A stretch of 40,632 nt of DNA. It comes from Chitinophagales bacterium. GTDB lineage: Bacteria; Bacteroidota; Bacteroidia; Chitinophagales; JADIYW01. Made by a program: the position numbers and the translations under genes. This document shows, one piece after another, positions 8,696 through 16,849 of the stretch. The stretch covers positions 1 to 40,632 of the forward strand of contig JAGNZZ010000021.1 in NCBI GenBank assembly GCA_017984135.1. Direction: 5' to 3'. Numbering within the stretch: position 1 is the first letter of the stretch; every line of letters starts with the position of its first letter. Under the pieces are notes generated by a model. That model saw only the letters and a list, made by a program, of their open reading frames with translations. It was not told the origin of the DNA and ran no database searches.

Positions 8696-10084
8696 ATGAG
8701 AGATAGATATATTGACCTAATTGAACAAACCTATTATTTTCCACAGGATGGATTTGATATTGAGGAAAATTGGTTGCGTTTTCATAAGATTGATTTAAAG
8801 CATGTGATAGAAGAACATGGTGCTCCATTGATGATTACCTATCTTCCTAAAATTGGAGATAATATAAACCGCGCTCGTCGCTGGTTTCAAGAGGCATTTG
8901 AAAGTGTAGGTTATAATGGCCATTATTATTATTGCTACTGCACAAAGAGTAATCATTTTTCTTATGTATTAGATGAAGTGCTTAAAAATAATGCTCATTT
9001 GGAAACATCCAGTGCTTATGATATCGATTTAATCCGCTCTTTACATGTAAAAAATAAAGTGGACAAAAAAATAAGGATTATTTGCAATGGTTTTAAACCC
9101 AAAAAATATACAGACAATATTTTAGAGTTGATTAATGACGGCTTCATGAATGTTGTGCCTGTTTTAGACAACATGGATGAATTTGATGCGTATCAAACTT
9201 TTGATAAAGACTTAAATATTGGATTGCGCATTGCTGCAGAAGAAGAACCCAAATACCAATTTTATACATCGCGCTTAGGCATTCGTCAACGAGATGTCAT
9301 CCCGTTTTATATAGAGAAAATTAAACCGAACACGAATGTAAAATTGCGCATGTTGCATTTTTTCATTGATTCCGGCATTAAAGATTCTGCGTATTATTGG
9401 AGCGAATTGAATAAGTGTTTGAATATGTATGTTGAATTGAAAACCGTTTGTCCGGAGTTGAACAGCATCAATGTAGGTGGAGGCATGCCGATTCGTTATT
9501 CCTTAGGTTCTAAGTATGATTATGCTTATTTGATAGAAGAAATTGTAACTAAAATTAAAAATTTCTGTGATGAAGCAGAAATTGATCATCCCAATATTTA
9601 TACAGAATTTGGAAATTTTACTGTAGGAGAAAGTGGTTGTACTATTTTTGAAGTAATTGGTCAGAAAAAACAAAACGACAGTGAGTTGTGGTATATGATT
9701 AATGGTTCATTAATGACTACAGTGCCAGATATTTGGGGCATGAACCAACGTTTTATTTTATTGCCAATTAATAATTGGAATCAAGCGTACCAACGTACTA
9801 TTATTGGTGGGTTGAGTTGTGACGTAAGTGATTATTACAACTCTGAAGTGGATATCAACCAAGTGTATATGCCTAAAATAATTGGAGACCAAAAACTATA
9901 CATCGGCTTTTTTCATACAGGCGCTTATCAAGATTCTTTGAGTGGATATGGTGGCACAAAACATTGTTTAATTCCATCGCCTAAAAAAATTATTATTGAC
10001 AAAGATGCGAATGGAAAACTTACTTACGAAGTATTTGCAGACGAACAAAAATCAGAATCAATGCTAAAAGTGTTGGGGTATTAA
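8696..10084 (+). CDS. speA: PLP-dependent arginine decarboxylase (alanine-racemase fold)
   Basis: Predicted to convert arginine to agmatine plus CO2, the first step of polyamine synthesis. At 462 aa it matches the short arginine decarboxylases of Bacteroidota rather than the long proteobacterial SpeA. The PLP lysine is Lys84 in YYCYCTKSNHF, followed by the ETSSAYDID region (substrate/PLP pocket). The glycine-rich phosphate-binding motif is NVGGGMPIRYSLG, and the C-terminal domain includes CDVSDYY, which supplies the Cys/Asp of this fold. Other group IV decarboxylases (ornithine, diaminopimelate, carboxynorspermidine) are alternatives, but the whole-length pattern fits arginine decarboxylase. 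It is divergent from argS; both proteins use arginine, though shared control is only a guess. No downstream polyamine gene is present. Confidence 0.82.
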   Translation: MRDRYIDLIEQTYYFPQDGFDIEENWLRFHKIDLKHVIEEHGAPLMITYLPKIGDNINRARRWFQEAFESVGYNGHYYYCYCTKSNHFSYVLDEVLKNNAHLETSSAYDIDLIRSLHVKNKVDKKIRIICNGFKPKKYTDNILELINDGFMNVVPVLDNMDEFDAYQTFDKDLNIGLRIAAEEEPKYQFYTSRLGIRQRDVIPFYIEKIKPNTNVKLRMLHFFIDSGIKDSAYYWSELNKCLNMYVELKTVCPELNSINVGGGMPIRYSLGSKYDYAYLIEEIVTKIKNFCDEAEIDHPNIYTEFGNFTVGESGCTIFEVIGQKKQNDSELWYMINGSLMTTVPDIWGMNQRFILLPINNWNQAYQRTIIGGLSCDVSDYYNSEVDINQVYMPKIIGDQKLYIGFFHTGAYQDSLSGYGGTKHCLIPSPKKIIIDKDANGKLTYEVFADEQKSESMLKVLGY

Positions 10085-10264
10085 TGGTGAGAAGTGAACA
10101 AATATTAGTTATAAGTAAGATACAATAGTCAAGAAGAAATGACATTATACTTATCCTTTAGCTGTTTTTTTGATATTGCATAGTCAGTTAATGATTCTAT
10201 ATACTATTCTCTTCCTTTTTCTTTTTTCTAAATTCTGAAGTTTTGGAACTTTGTATGCTTTGCG

Positions 10265-10286
10265 TTATCTCGAAATTTCGAGATAA
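10265..10286. repeat. Perfect 22-bp palindrome, possible operator
   Basis: TTATCTCGAAATTTCGAGATAA is identical to its own reverse complement, with no spacer. That suits a dimeric protein-binding site better than an RNA hairpin, and no T tract follows. It lies about 400 bp upstream of amt and 180 bp after the decarboxylase. I did not see a second copy in the window. Confidence 0.5.
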
Positions 10287-10651
10287 GTTCCTTGTATTTT
10301 AATTTATAGTTCAAAGTAGTTAGACCACCGATTACGGTTTTTTCGTTGCCCACATCTAAACATCGCTTACTTTTACTAAAAAACACATAATTTTTGTTCC
10401 TTTAGTTATATACTGGTTAATGATATTCCATAGTATTAACACAAATTTTTGAATTTTAATGCGTTAAAATAGTCGTTTTTAAAGTAGTAATGTTATCTAA
10501 ATATTTACATTTTATTTTCCAAAGGACTAAGCCGTATTGAAAATCAAGCATTTAGCACTTTAACACATTATAAAAATAAAAATGTCAACTATTTTCTTTA
10601 AATTTAGATTAATTGAACTGTAATCATGAAAATAATAGAAAAATATTTAGC

Positions 10652-10659
10652 TACATTTG
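10652..10659 (+). promoter_or_regulatory. -7 promoter element for the ammonium channel gene
   Basis: TACATTTG fits TAnnTTTG, 28 nt before the ATG at 10688. No clear -33 TTTG at the usual distance. Confidence 0.45.
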
Positions 10660-10687
10660 TTTTTAATTAATAACCTCTTAAAATTTT

Positions 10688-12052
10688 ATGTGTATGGCAA
10701 TTAGAAAAAAATACCTCTTACCGGCCTTTCTCTTCTTTGGCTTGGTCATTGCAGGAGCGTTTAATCCTGGTCAATCGTTGACAGGAAACAGTACAGGAAC
10801 CTTTAATTCGAGCGATACAGCATGGATGTTAGTTGCTGCTGCTTTGGTTTTAATTATGACACCTGCTTTAGGCTTTTTTTATGGCGGCATGGCGAACAAG
10901 AAAAACATCATCTCCACCGTTTTGCAAAGTGTAATTTGCTTAGGCTTTATGAGTATTATTTGGGTAGCTTTCGGATTTAGTCTTTGTTTTGGCGATAGCA
11001 TCGGAGGTATTATTGGAAACCCACTGACATTTTTCATGTTTAAAGGTGTCTCTTTATCTCCACCTGCAGAAGGCTCGCCATTGGCAGTTTTATCGCCTAC
11101 TGTTCCTTTAATTATGTTTGCGATGTTTCAGTTAAAATTTGCAATTATTACGCCGGCTTTAATTACGGGCTCATTTGCTCAACGTGTAAAGTTTTCGGGC
11201 TATTTATTATTTACCTTTTTATTTTTTATATGTATTTATGCACCTATTTGCCACATGACTTGGCATCCAAATGGCATTTTGTTTAACTATGGCGTATTAG
11301 ATTTTGCTGGTGGAACCGTAGTGCACATGTCTGCTGGTTTTGCTGCATTAGCTGGTGCATTGTTTATGGGACCTCGTACAGAAAGCGAGCGCACACATGA
11401 ATTTGCCAATATTCCTTATGTGATTATTGGTACTGGTTTACTATGGTTTGGTTGGTTTGGCTTTAATGCAGGTTCTGCTATTGGCGTAAATGCTAAGGCG
11501 GTAAATGCATTTGCAACTACAAACACAGCCGCTGCAGCCGCTATGATTTCTTGGGTATTGGTAGATGCTATGCGTGGTCAAAAAATATCAGCGATAGGTG
11601 CATGTATTGGTGCAGTAGTAGGTTTAGTAGCAATCACACCAGCTTGCGGTTTTGTAAATGTGGGCGAAAGTATTGCCATCGGTGCCATTGCAGCAGTGGT
11701 TAGTAATTTTGCCGTTCATTTTAAAAATAAATCTACTTTAGATGACACTTTAGATGTGTTTCCTTGCCATGGTGTTGGTGGTATGGTAGGTATGATTTTA
11801 ACGGGTGTTTTTGCAGCAGATTATGGAACTGGTATTACAGACTGGGGCTTAATCTACGGTCAAACAAAAACATTTACACATCACATGATTGCTTTAGTAG
11901 GTGTTGCTGCTTTTGCATTTTGTGGTTCGTATGCCTTATATTTTATTACCAACTTAATTGAGCCAATTCGTGTATCAAAAGAAGAAGAAGAATTAGGTTT
12001 AGATATTACGCAACATGGCGAATCTTACCAAACCTTGCGTATTGATTTATAA
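10688..12052 (+). CDS. amt: Ammonium transporter (Amt/Rh family)
   Basis: Inner-membrane ammonium/ammonia channel, expected to be trimeric. The 454-aa length and about 11-12 hydrophobic segments fit the family. The first 30 residues form a cleavable-type signal (LLPAFLFFGLVIAGAF), common in bacterial Amt. Signatures include FYGGMANKKN after the second segment, CHMTWHPNGILF (first pore region), DFAGGTVVHMSAGFAALAGAL (pore His of the twin-His pair), LLWFGWFGFNAGSA, and CHGVGGMVGMILTGVFA with the second pore His. It may start at Met3. No P-II protein (GlnK) gene is adjacent, unlike many amt loci. A perfect terminator follows. Nitrogen regulation is plausible, with the palindrome at 10265 as a candidate operator. 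Confidence 0.96.
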   Translation: MCMAIRKKYLLPAFLFFGLVIAGAFNPGQSLTGNSTGTFNSSDTAWMLVAAALVLIMTPALGFFYGGMANKKNIISTVLQSVICLGFMSIIWVAFGFSLCFGDSIGGIIGNPLTFFMFKGVSLSPPAEGSPLAVLSPTVPLIMFAMFQLKFAIITPALITGSFAQRVKFSGYLLFTFLFFICIYAPICHMTWHPNGILFNYGVLDFAGGTVVHMSAGFAALAGALFMGPRTESERTHEFANIPYVIIGTGLLWFGWFGFNAGSAIGVNAKAVNAFATTNTAAAAAMISWVLVDAMRGQKISAIGACIGAVVGLVAITPACGFVNVGESIAIGAIAAVVSNFAVHFKNKSTLDDTLDVFPCHGVGGMVGMILTGVFAADYGTGITDWGLIYGQTKTFTHHMIALVGVAAFAFCGSYALYFITNLIEPIRVSKEEEELGLDITQHGESYQTLRIDL

Positions 12053-12084
12053 TGCTTGTTTATTTTTTGGATTAAAAAGTGTGT

Positions 12085-12110
12085 GGGTTCGCCGTAGGCG
12101 AACCCTTTTT
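12085..12110 (+). terminator. Rho-independent terminator after amt
   Basis: Nine-bp perfect stem GGGTTCGCC (12085-12093) with GGCGAACCC (12097-12105), 3-nt loop, then TTTTT. Confidence 0.93.
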
Positions 12111-12119
12111 ATTTCAATT

Positions 12120-12153
12120 CTAATCAATTCTTCTCTCTAATCTATTCTTCTCT
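12120..12153. repeat. Two-copy 17-bp tandem repeat
   Basis: The unit CTAATCWATTCTTCTCT occurs at 12120-12136 and 12137-12153 with one mismatch. It lies in the space between the convergent amt and riboflavin synthase genes and has no evident function. Confidence 0.7.
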
Positions 12154-12179
12154 ATAAACCATTGCCAGATATTTTACTG

Positions 12180-12204
12180 TTTCTTATTTTTTAAAAATAA
12201 GAAA
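12180..12204 (-). terminator. AT-only hairpin just after riboflavin synthase
   Basis: TTTCTTATTTTT (12180-12191) is complementary to AAAAATAAGAAA (12193-12204). It starts 3 bp beyond the stop codon of the minus-strand riboflavin synthase gene. The position suits a terminator, but the stem has only two G-C pairs and no clear T tract on the minus strand, so it is a weak candidate. Confidence 0.3.
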
Positions 12205-12206
12205 AT

Positions 12207-12800
12207 CTATTTTTTATGCATTTTCATTAAACGTTCCACGTATTTGCCAATGATATCAAACTCAATATTTACGCGTGTTCCAATGGTATAAGTAGAAAAA
12301 ATAGTATGCTCAAATGTATATGGAATAATGCTTACTGAAAAAATATTTCCTTTCGCCTTCACCACCGTTAAGCTGGTGCCATCAATACATACAGCACCTT
12401 TGTCCACCAAAGAAAACGTAGCTTTTTTATCAAATTTAAAATGAAAATTCCAACTGCCTTTTTGTGGTTTTATTTGGGTAATGGTAGCCGTTTGATCTAC
12501 ATGACCTTGTACCATGTGTCCGTCTAAGCGAGCACCGGCTTGCATGGCTCTTTCCAAATTTAATTTAATTCCTTTTTTGAAAAGCGACAAGGTGGTGATG
12601 TCTAAAGTTTCTTTAATGGCAGTAACCGTATGAGTTTGTTTGTCTTTTTTTATTACTGTTAAACAAACGCCATTATGCGCCACGCTTTGATCTATTTTAA
12701 GTGTGTTGGATAGTTTACTTTTTATGGTAATATGTAGGTTTGTTCCTTCTTTTTGTATTTGGATGATTTCACCCACTTCTTCAATGATTCCTGTAAACAT
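12207..12800 (-). CDS. ribE: Riboflavin synthase, alpha subunit
   Basis: Catalyses dismutation of two 6,7-dimethyl-8-ribityllumazine molecules to riboflavin. I place the start at 12800, giving 197 aa and the near-universal N terminus MFTGIIEEVGEI; the longer frame to 12848 would overlap the upstream gene. Two lumazine-binding repeats are visible. The first contains HNGVCLTV (43-50) with the conserved Cys; the second starts about residue 88 (AGARLDGHMVQGHVD) and includes DGTSLTVV. Some genomes call it ribC or ribE. The upstream gene on the same strand ends 19 bp before it, so the two may be cotranscribed although functionally unrelated. No FMN riboswitch is seen. Confidence 0.96.
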   Translation of the reverse strand: MFTGIIEEVGEIIQIQKEGTNLHITIKSKLSNTLKIDQSVAHNGVCLTVIKKDKQTHTVTAIKETLDITTLSLFKKGIKLNLERAMQAGARLDGHMVQGHVDQTATITQIKPQKGSWNFHFKFDKKATFSLVDKGAVCIDGTSLTVVKAKGNIFSVSIIPYTFEHTIFSTYTIGTRVNIEFDIIGKYVERLMKMHKK

Positions 12801-12819
12801 AAAAATAAATGAGCTTAAT

Positions 12820-15504
12820 TTATTCTCTAAATAAATGGATATAACCACTTAATGGTTTCGATAGTTTTTGTATTCCTTCGGATGTTTGGTAGAATACATC
12901 GCATACATAGTAATAAACGCCGGTATATAGTGACTTATTGGTTTTGTAATCAGTGCCATTCCAATTGATATTTGGATCTTTTGTTTCAAATACTAAATTT
13001 CCCCAACGATTGTAAATTTTCATGTCTATTTTTTCCACTAAACGATATGGAATAATGGGTGTATATACATCATTTTGACCATCGCCATTGGGCGTAAATG
13101 CATTGGGTAAATTATATAATGGACAATTATCCAAGCATACTTTATTGGAAAGGGTACTTGCATTTCCATTTTTTCGAACTGCTTGAATTGCATAACATCC
13201 AACTAAACTTCGGGTGCTTAAGTTGTGTGTGTACACATTAAAAGTATTGCCTAAAACACTATCAATTTGAACTAAGTTATCCGTCGTATTTTTTGCATAA
13301 AAGATTCTGATTTTTTCAATATCGTTAATGGTACAGTTTTGCGTGTTTGTGTATTCCCAGCTCAAATAGTTTTTATATTCGGAAGTGTCGTATTTACTAT
13401 CGGTACAAAAATTATTGACTTGTAATTGTGGAATACAAGGTTGTATCGTATCCTTAGGTCGTGCACATACTTCTTGTGAGAAATTAATTAATGGCGCTTT
13501 TAGTCCTAAAATGGGATAGGCTCCTTTTGCTCTTATTTTATAACAATATAAACTGTCATTCATTAAGTTCATGTCTGTATAAGATGTAGCTGAAACCGTA
13601 GTTAATGAATCAAAACTGTTTCCAGATGGTGTTTTTCTAAAAATGGTAAATTCAGAATTTATCCAAGGCACCATAAAATTCCAACTTAATTGCAATGCTT
13701 CGTATTGTGGTTGAATATTTAAAAACACCGATGATGCCGACTCACTCGCTCCTAAAGTGTCATTTCCTCTAGCAATAAATTCTACTTTATATGTATAGGC
13801 ATTTTGTATAGTATTTAATCCATTATCTAAAAAAGTGGTATCTTTTATAGCAGAAAAAGTATTGGCATTTACTGTTTTTACTAATGAAAAATTGGTGCCA
13901 TTGATGCCCGTGGCTCTATACAATAAAATGGTATAAGGTCCATGGTTGATGATTGTATCTAACTTATCAGGAAATGGCCTTGACCATTCTACATAAACTT
14001 GACCATTCGTAGCATCCGTATTACGAACATCAACCTGATAGATGAGTGGAATATCTGCCGGAACTAGAATGCATTTTTCAATAGTTGGTAATCCATTGAA
14101 TCGGTTTAGAATAATGCTTGCACTAGATTTATCTCCAAACTCAGCCACTATTCTATAGCTGTATTGATTGCCACTTTGAATGGTATTGTCTATAAATGAA
14201 TAAAATTTAGTGGTTCCTATTTTGGTATATCCTAAACTCGTTAAATCTACATTGCAAGTATCTAATTGAGTGCCACATCCTTTTTTTCTCCAAATAGAAA
14301 ATCCTTGAAACTTTGGGTTTAATGCACATGTGTACAAACTATCCCAATTTAATTTTACAGTCTTATTGGCAATATTTAAAGTAGCATTTATATTTGTTGG
14401 TGCAGGTGCTAATAATTTAATGCTTACTGTTTTTTGATGGGTGAGAGGTGGACTGTCAAAATCGTCAACTGCATTAAATACTACGAAGTAATCATTTTTC
14501 AATAAATGGTCGCAAGTAGTTTTCCATTTGAAAATGCCATTTATCGGATTAGAAGGTGCTCCACTGATAAAAGTAGCAGGACTATTGCTAACTATAAAAG
14601 GTGCACCATTGGCAGATAACGTAATCTTATCTTGCGCATTTGGATCCGTCGCTGAAACGTTGAACAGTATTGAGTCGCCAATTATTTTGCAAATTTGTGT
14701 AGGAACTTGTAGTACTGGTGCTTGGTTGTTAGTCGCATCGATTATTATTTGTAAATCTCGAATTACACTTCCAATAAAAATGCCGTTTCTATATTCTTTT
14801 ATTAAAATCACAATATTGTAAATGCCGGCTAGTTGTGGAGCATCCCAACTAAATTCTCCGGTTTTTTGGTTAATTGTTATTTGATTGTTTGGACCAGGTT
14901 GAATTAAATTGGGTGGCGAATATCCGTTTACTGGCAAACCTTGAGCCTGTAAAGGTGTAGCTAAACTGTATGCTAAACTATCGCCATTGGGATCAAATGC
15001 ATTAGGATTGTGTGTGAAAATTTGTCCTACATTTCCATATTCTATTGGTGGATTTAATAATTGAGGGGAACTGTTAAATCCTATAATATTAGGGTCTAAA
15101 ATTTTTACAGTATCTTCTAAATAAAATGGCGTATTTACCGCATTATTAATATTGATTATATTGTCAATTCTATTGGGATCTTGAACGCCAACAATATAGG
15201 TAAATGGACCAGAATAGGTGTGAATTCCTATATATTTATTCTGCTTAATGTCTGCAGATAGAAATATTTCGGATAATCTAGCAAGTGAATCAAATGTGCC
15301 GTCACCCCAAGCAATCCCCAATCTAGTTCTGTCGGCATCGCCACTTACACCACTTACTTTGGTGTATGTAGTGATGGTAAATTCATACGTGTATCCAGAT
15401 ATATGCTTGTAAGTAATTTCTCCGGCACGATTGTGTGTGGCAAAACTATCAATGGATAGTAGTACAAAAAAAAGAAATATAATTTTATTTATAGTTGACT
15501 TCAT
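12820..15504 (-). CDS. Large secreted protein with gliding-motility/type IX secretion C-terminal domain
   Basis: Start chosen at 15504 (894 aa), where a clear signal peptide begins (MKSTINKIIFLFFVLLSIDSFA); the open frame extends 28 codons further upstream without signal-like sequence. The mature N terminus (THNRAGEITYKHISG, WGDGT) resembles a domain found in large Bacteroidota adhesin-like proteins. The middle has Ig/cadherin-like and fibronectin-III-like repeats with YSYRIVAEF- and YTYKVEF-type strands. The last ~90 residues carry the CHU_C / type B sorting signature: PNAFTPNGDGQNDVY, KIYNRWGNLVFET, WNGTDY, GVYYYVCDV. It is predicted to be exported by Sec, then across the outer membrane by type IX secretion, and to be surface-attached or released. 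Adhesion is a reasonable but unproven role. Confidence 0.9.
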   Translation of the reverse strand: MKSTINKIIFLFFVLLSIDSFATHNRAGEITYKHISGYTYEFTITTYTKVSGVSGDADRTRLGIAWGDGTFDSLARLSEIFLSADIKQNKYIGIHTYSGPFTYIVGVQDPNRIDNIININNAVNTPFYLEDTVKILDPNIIGFNSSPQLLNPPIEYGNVGQIFTHNPNAFDPNGDSLAYSLATPLQAQGLPVNGYSPPNLIQPGPNNQITINQKTGEFSWDAPQLAGIYNIVILIKEYRNGIFIGSVIRDLQIIIDATNNQAPVLQVPTQICKIIGDSILFNVSATDPNAQDKITLSANGAPFIVSNSPATFISGAPSNPINGIFKWKTTCDHLLKNDYFVVFNAVDDFDSPPLTHQKTVSIKLLAPAPTNINATLNIANKTVKLNWDSLYTCALNPKFQGFSIWRKKGCGTQLDTCNVDLTSLGYTKIGTTKFYSFIDNTIQSGNQYSYRIVAEFGDKSSASIILNRFNGLPTIEKCILVPADIPLIYQVDVRNTDATNGQVYVEWSRPFPDKLDTIINHGPYTILLYRATGINGTNFSLVKTVNANTFSAIKDTTFLDNGLNTIQNAYTYKVEFIARGNDTLGASESASSVFLNIQPQYEALQLSWNFMVPWINSEFTIFRKTPSGNSFDSLTTVSATSYTDMNLMNDSLYCYKIRAKGAYPILGLKAPLINFSQEVCARPKDTIQPCIPQLQVNNFCTDSKYDTSEYKNYLSWEYTNTQNCTINDIEKIRIFYAKNTTDNLVQIDSVLGNTFNVYTHNLSTRSLVGCYAIQAVRKNGNASTLSNKVCLDNCPLYNLPNAFTPNGDGQNDVYTPIIPYRLVEKIDMKIYNRWGNLVFETKDPNINWNGTDYKTNKSLYTGVYYYVCDVFYQTSEGIQKLSKPLSGYIHLFRE

Positions 15505-15657
15505 TTGCGTGTAAAAATAATGGAATTTACTGACAAGGTAAAGATAGTTATGTATTGCGGTTAATTTTAATTTTTCTACATAAATCACCTTTTATTTTAT
15601 GTGAAAATTGAACTTAAGAATATCAAATTTATGTTTAATTTAGTGAAAAATATTAAA

Positions 15658-16089
15658 ATGTCTGAGCAAATTTCACCAAATCAAGAAATAAAAAAAACAC
15701 ATCCAATAAAAAGTTTCTTCAAGAAGGTGTTGTTTTTTTTTAGTACTCTTTTTTTTATTACCGTGTTGGGTGCTATTTTTTATTTTAATTCAACGGCAGA
15801 AAAAGGATTTAGCGCTGGCGTATTAGTTAATTTTTCTGAAAAAGGATTGATATTTAAAACGTATGAAGGTACATTAAATGTAGGAAGCATGAGTACTGCA
15901 ACTGGAAATAGTATTGCTAATAATACATGGACATTTTCAGTAAAAGAGGAAGATGTAATTGCAAAGATGAATGAAATAATGAAAGGCAGTAATAAAAATG
16001 TGAACCTTCATTATGTAGAGAAACGTGGTAATTTCTTTTGGCAAGGTGAAACCAACCGCTTTGTCGATTCTGTCAATTTGGTTCCGTAA
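15658..16089 (+). CDS. Conserved single-pass membrane protein of Bacteroidota
   Basis: The frame opens at a GTG (15601), but Met20 at 15658 (MSEQISPNQEIKK) is the likelier start, giving 143 aa. A short charged cytoplasmic segment is followed by one transmembrane helix (about residues 44-62 of the long form: VLFFFSTLFFITVLGAIFY) and an extracytoplasmic part with FSEKGLIFKTYEGTLNVG, NNTWTFSV and LHYVEKRGNFFWQGETNRF. I recognise this pattern from small Bacteroidota proteins that databases sometimes mislabel as 6-phosphogluconate dehydrogenase. Nothing here resembles that enzyme: there is no Rossmann motif. Function unknown. It is convergent with carbonic anhydrase across a hairpin. Confidence 0.75.
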   Translation: MSEQISPNQEIKKTHPIKSFFKKVLFFFSTLFFITVLGAIFYFNSTAEKGFSAGVLVNFSEKGLIFKTYEGTLNVGSMSTATGNSIANNTWTFSVKEEDVIAKMNEIMKGSNKNVNLHYVEKRGNFFWQGETNRFVDSVNLVP

Positions 16090-16112
16090 TAATCACTTCA
16101 AATTTTTAAATT

Positions 16113-16145
16113 ATCCTTCCTAATCGTTTTAAAATTAGGAAGGAT
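16113..16145. terminator. Shared terminator hairpin between convergent genes
   Basis: Twelve-bp perfect stem ATCCTTCCTAAT (16113-16124) with ATTAGGAAGGAT (16134-16145). T-rich sequence follows best in the minus direction (TAATTTAAAAATTTG on that strand). It probably serves the carbonic anhydrase operon and perhaps both genes. Confidence 0.75.
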
Positions 16146-16153
16146 GTTCCTGT

Positions 16154-16837
16154 TTAATGTTTCAACTCAAGCATACTGAAATTCGGATTTGCTTCATCTT
16201 TTAAGAAAAGTACATCGTCATAAAATTCTACTTTTCCGGATTCAATATTATACATAGCACCAACAATTCCTATTTCACCACTTTCTATCATTTGCTCTAA
16301 AATATAACTACGCTCAATAATCGATTTTACAGTGCGTTTTACATTTATCATAGATACATTTTCTACAAATGTTGTGTTCGATGCATTTCTGTTTTCTTTT
16401 GTTTCTTTTTCTTGATAGATTGCTGGTTGGATTTTGGAAAGTAACTCCGTTAAGTTACCCATTTCTACATGGTCGCAAGCGCCTTTTATGGCGCCACATT
16501 TTGTGTGCCCAAGTACTACAATTAATTTTGAGTATGCTATTTTGCAAGTAAATTCCATGCTTCCAATAATGTCTGTATTGATAATGTTTCCAGCTACTCT
16601 AACAGAAAAAATATCACCCAATCCTTGGTCAAAAATTAACTCAGCAGAAGTACGGCTATCAATACAACTTAATATAGTGGCAAAAGGCCATTGACCATCA
16701 ATCGTATCATTTACTTGTTGTAATAAATCTCTATTGGCTTTTAAGTTTAATATAAATCGAGTATTGCCATCTTTTAATAATTTTAATGCTATTCTAGGCG
16801 TGATTAATGATTGCTTGTCTTTATCTAATGTTTTCAT
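16154..16837 (-). CDS. Beta-class carbonic anhydrase
   Basis: Zinc enzyme interconverting CO2 and bicarbonate. The four key residues are visible: Cys58, Asp60 and Arg62 in LSCIDSRTSAE, and His111 with Cys114 in LGHTKCGA. RVAGNI (80-85) and the preceding FDQGLGD are also typical. The 227-aa length is normal, with no signal peptide, so it is cytoplasmic. It is the last gene of a unit with the SulP transporter 12 bp upstream. SulP plus beta-carbonic anhydrase is a recurrent pair thought to link bicarbonate transport with its hydration equilibrium. The usual symbol would be can or cynT; I leave it blank because the subtype is not certain. Confidence 0.95.
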   Translation of the reverse strand: MKTLDKDKQSLITPRIALKLLKDGNTRFILNLKANRDLLQQVNDTIDGQWPFATILSCIDSRTSAELIFDQGLGDIFSVRVAGNIINTDIIGSMEFTCKIAYSKLIVVLGHTKCGAIKGACDHVEMGNLTELLSKIQPAIYQEKETKENRNASNTTFVENVSMINVKRTVKSIIERSYILEQMIESGEIGIVGAMYNIESGKVEFYDDVLFLKDEANPNFSMLELKH

Positions 16838-16849
16838 TTTTTTCTTTTC

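Larger units (their letters stand above)
10085..10687 (+). other. Non-coding stretch of about 600 bp before the ammonium channel gene
   Basis: Very AT-rich with stops in all frames. I find no protein-coding sequence, tRNA or terminator here. It contains a perfect 22-bp palindrome (10265-10286), a partial repeat of the pattern GATATT-CATAGT (near 10171 and 10424), and a promoter-like TACATTTG just before amt. It could be a regulatory region or the remains of a decayed gene. Confidence 0.6.

Noticed and set aside
10265..10286. Terminator reading of the 22-bp palindrome
   Set aside because: The palindrome has no loop and no T tract follows on either strand.
15601..16089. 6-phosphogluconate dehydrogenase
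   Set aside because: Similar small membrane proteins have carried this label, but there is no dinucleotide-binding motif or dehydrogenase domain, only one membrane helix and a short soluble part.
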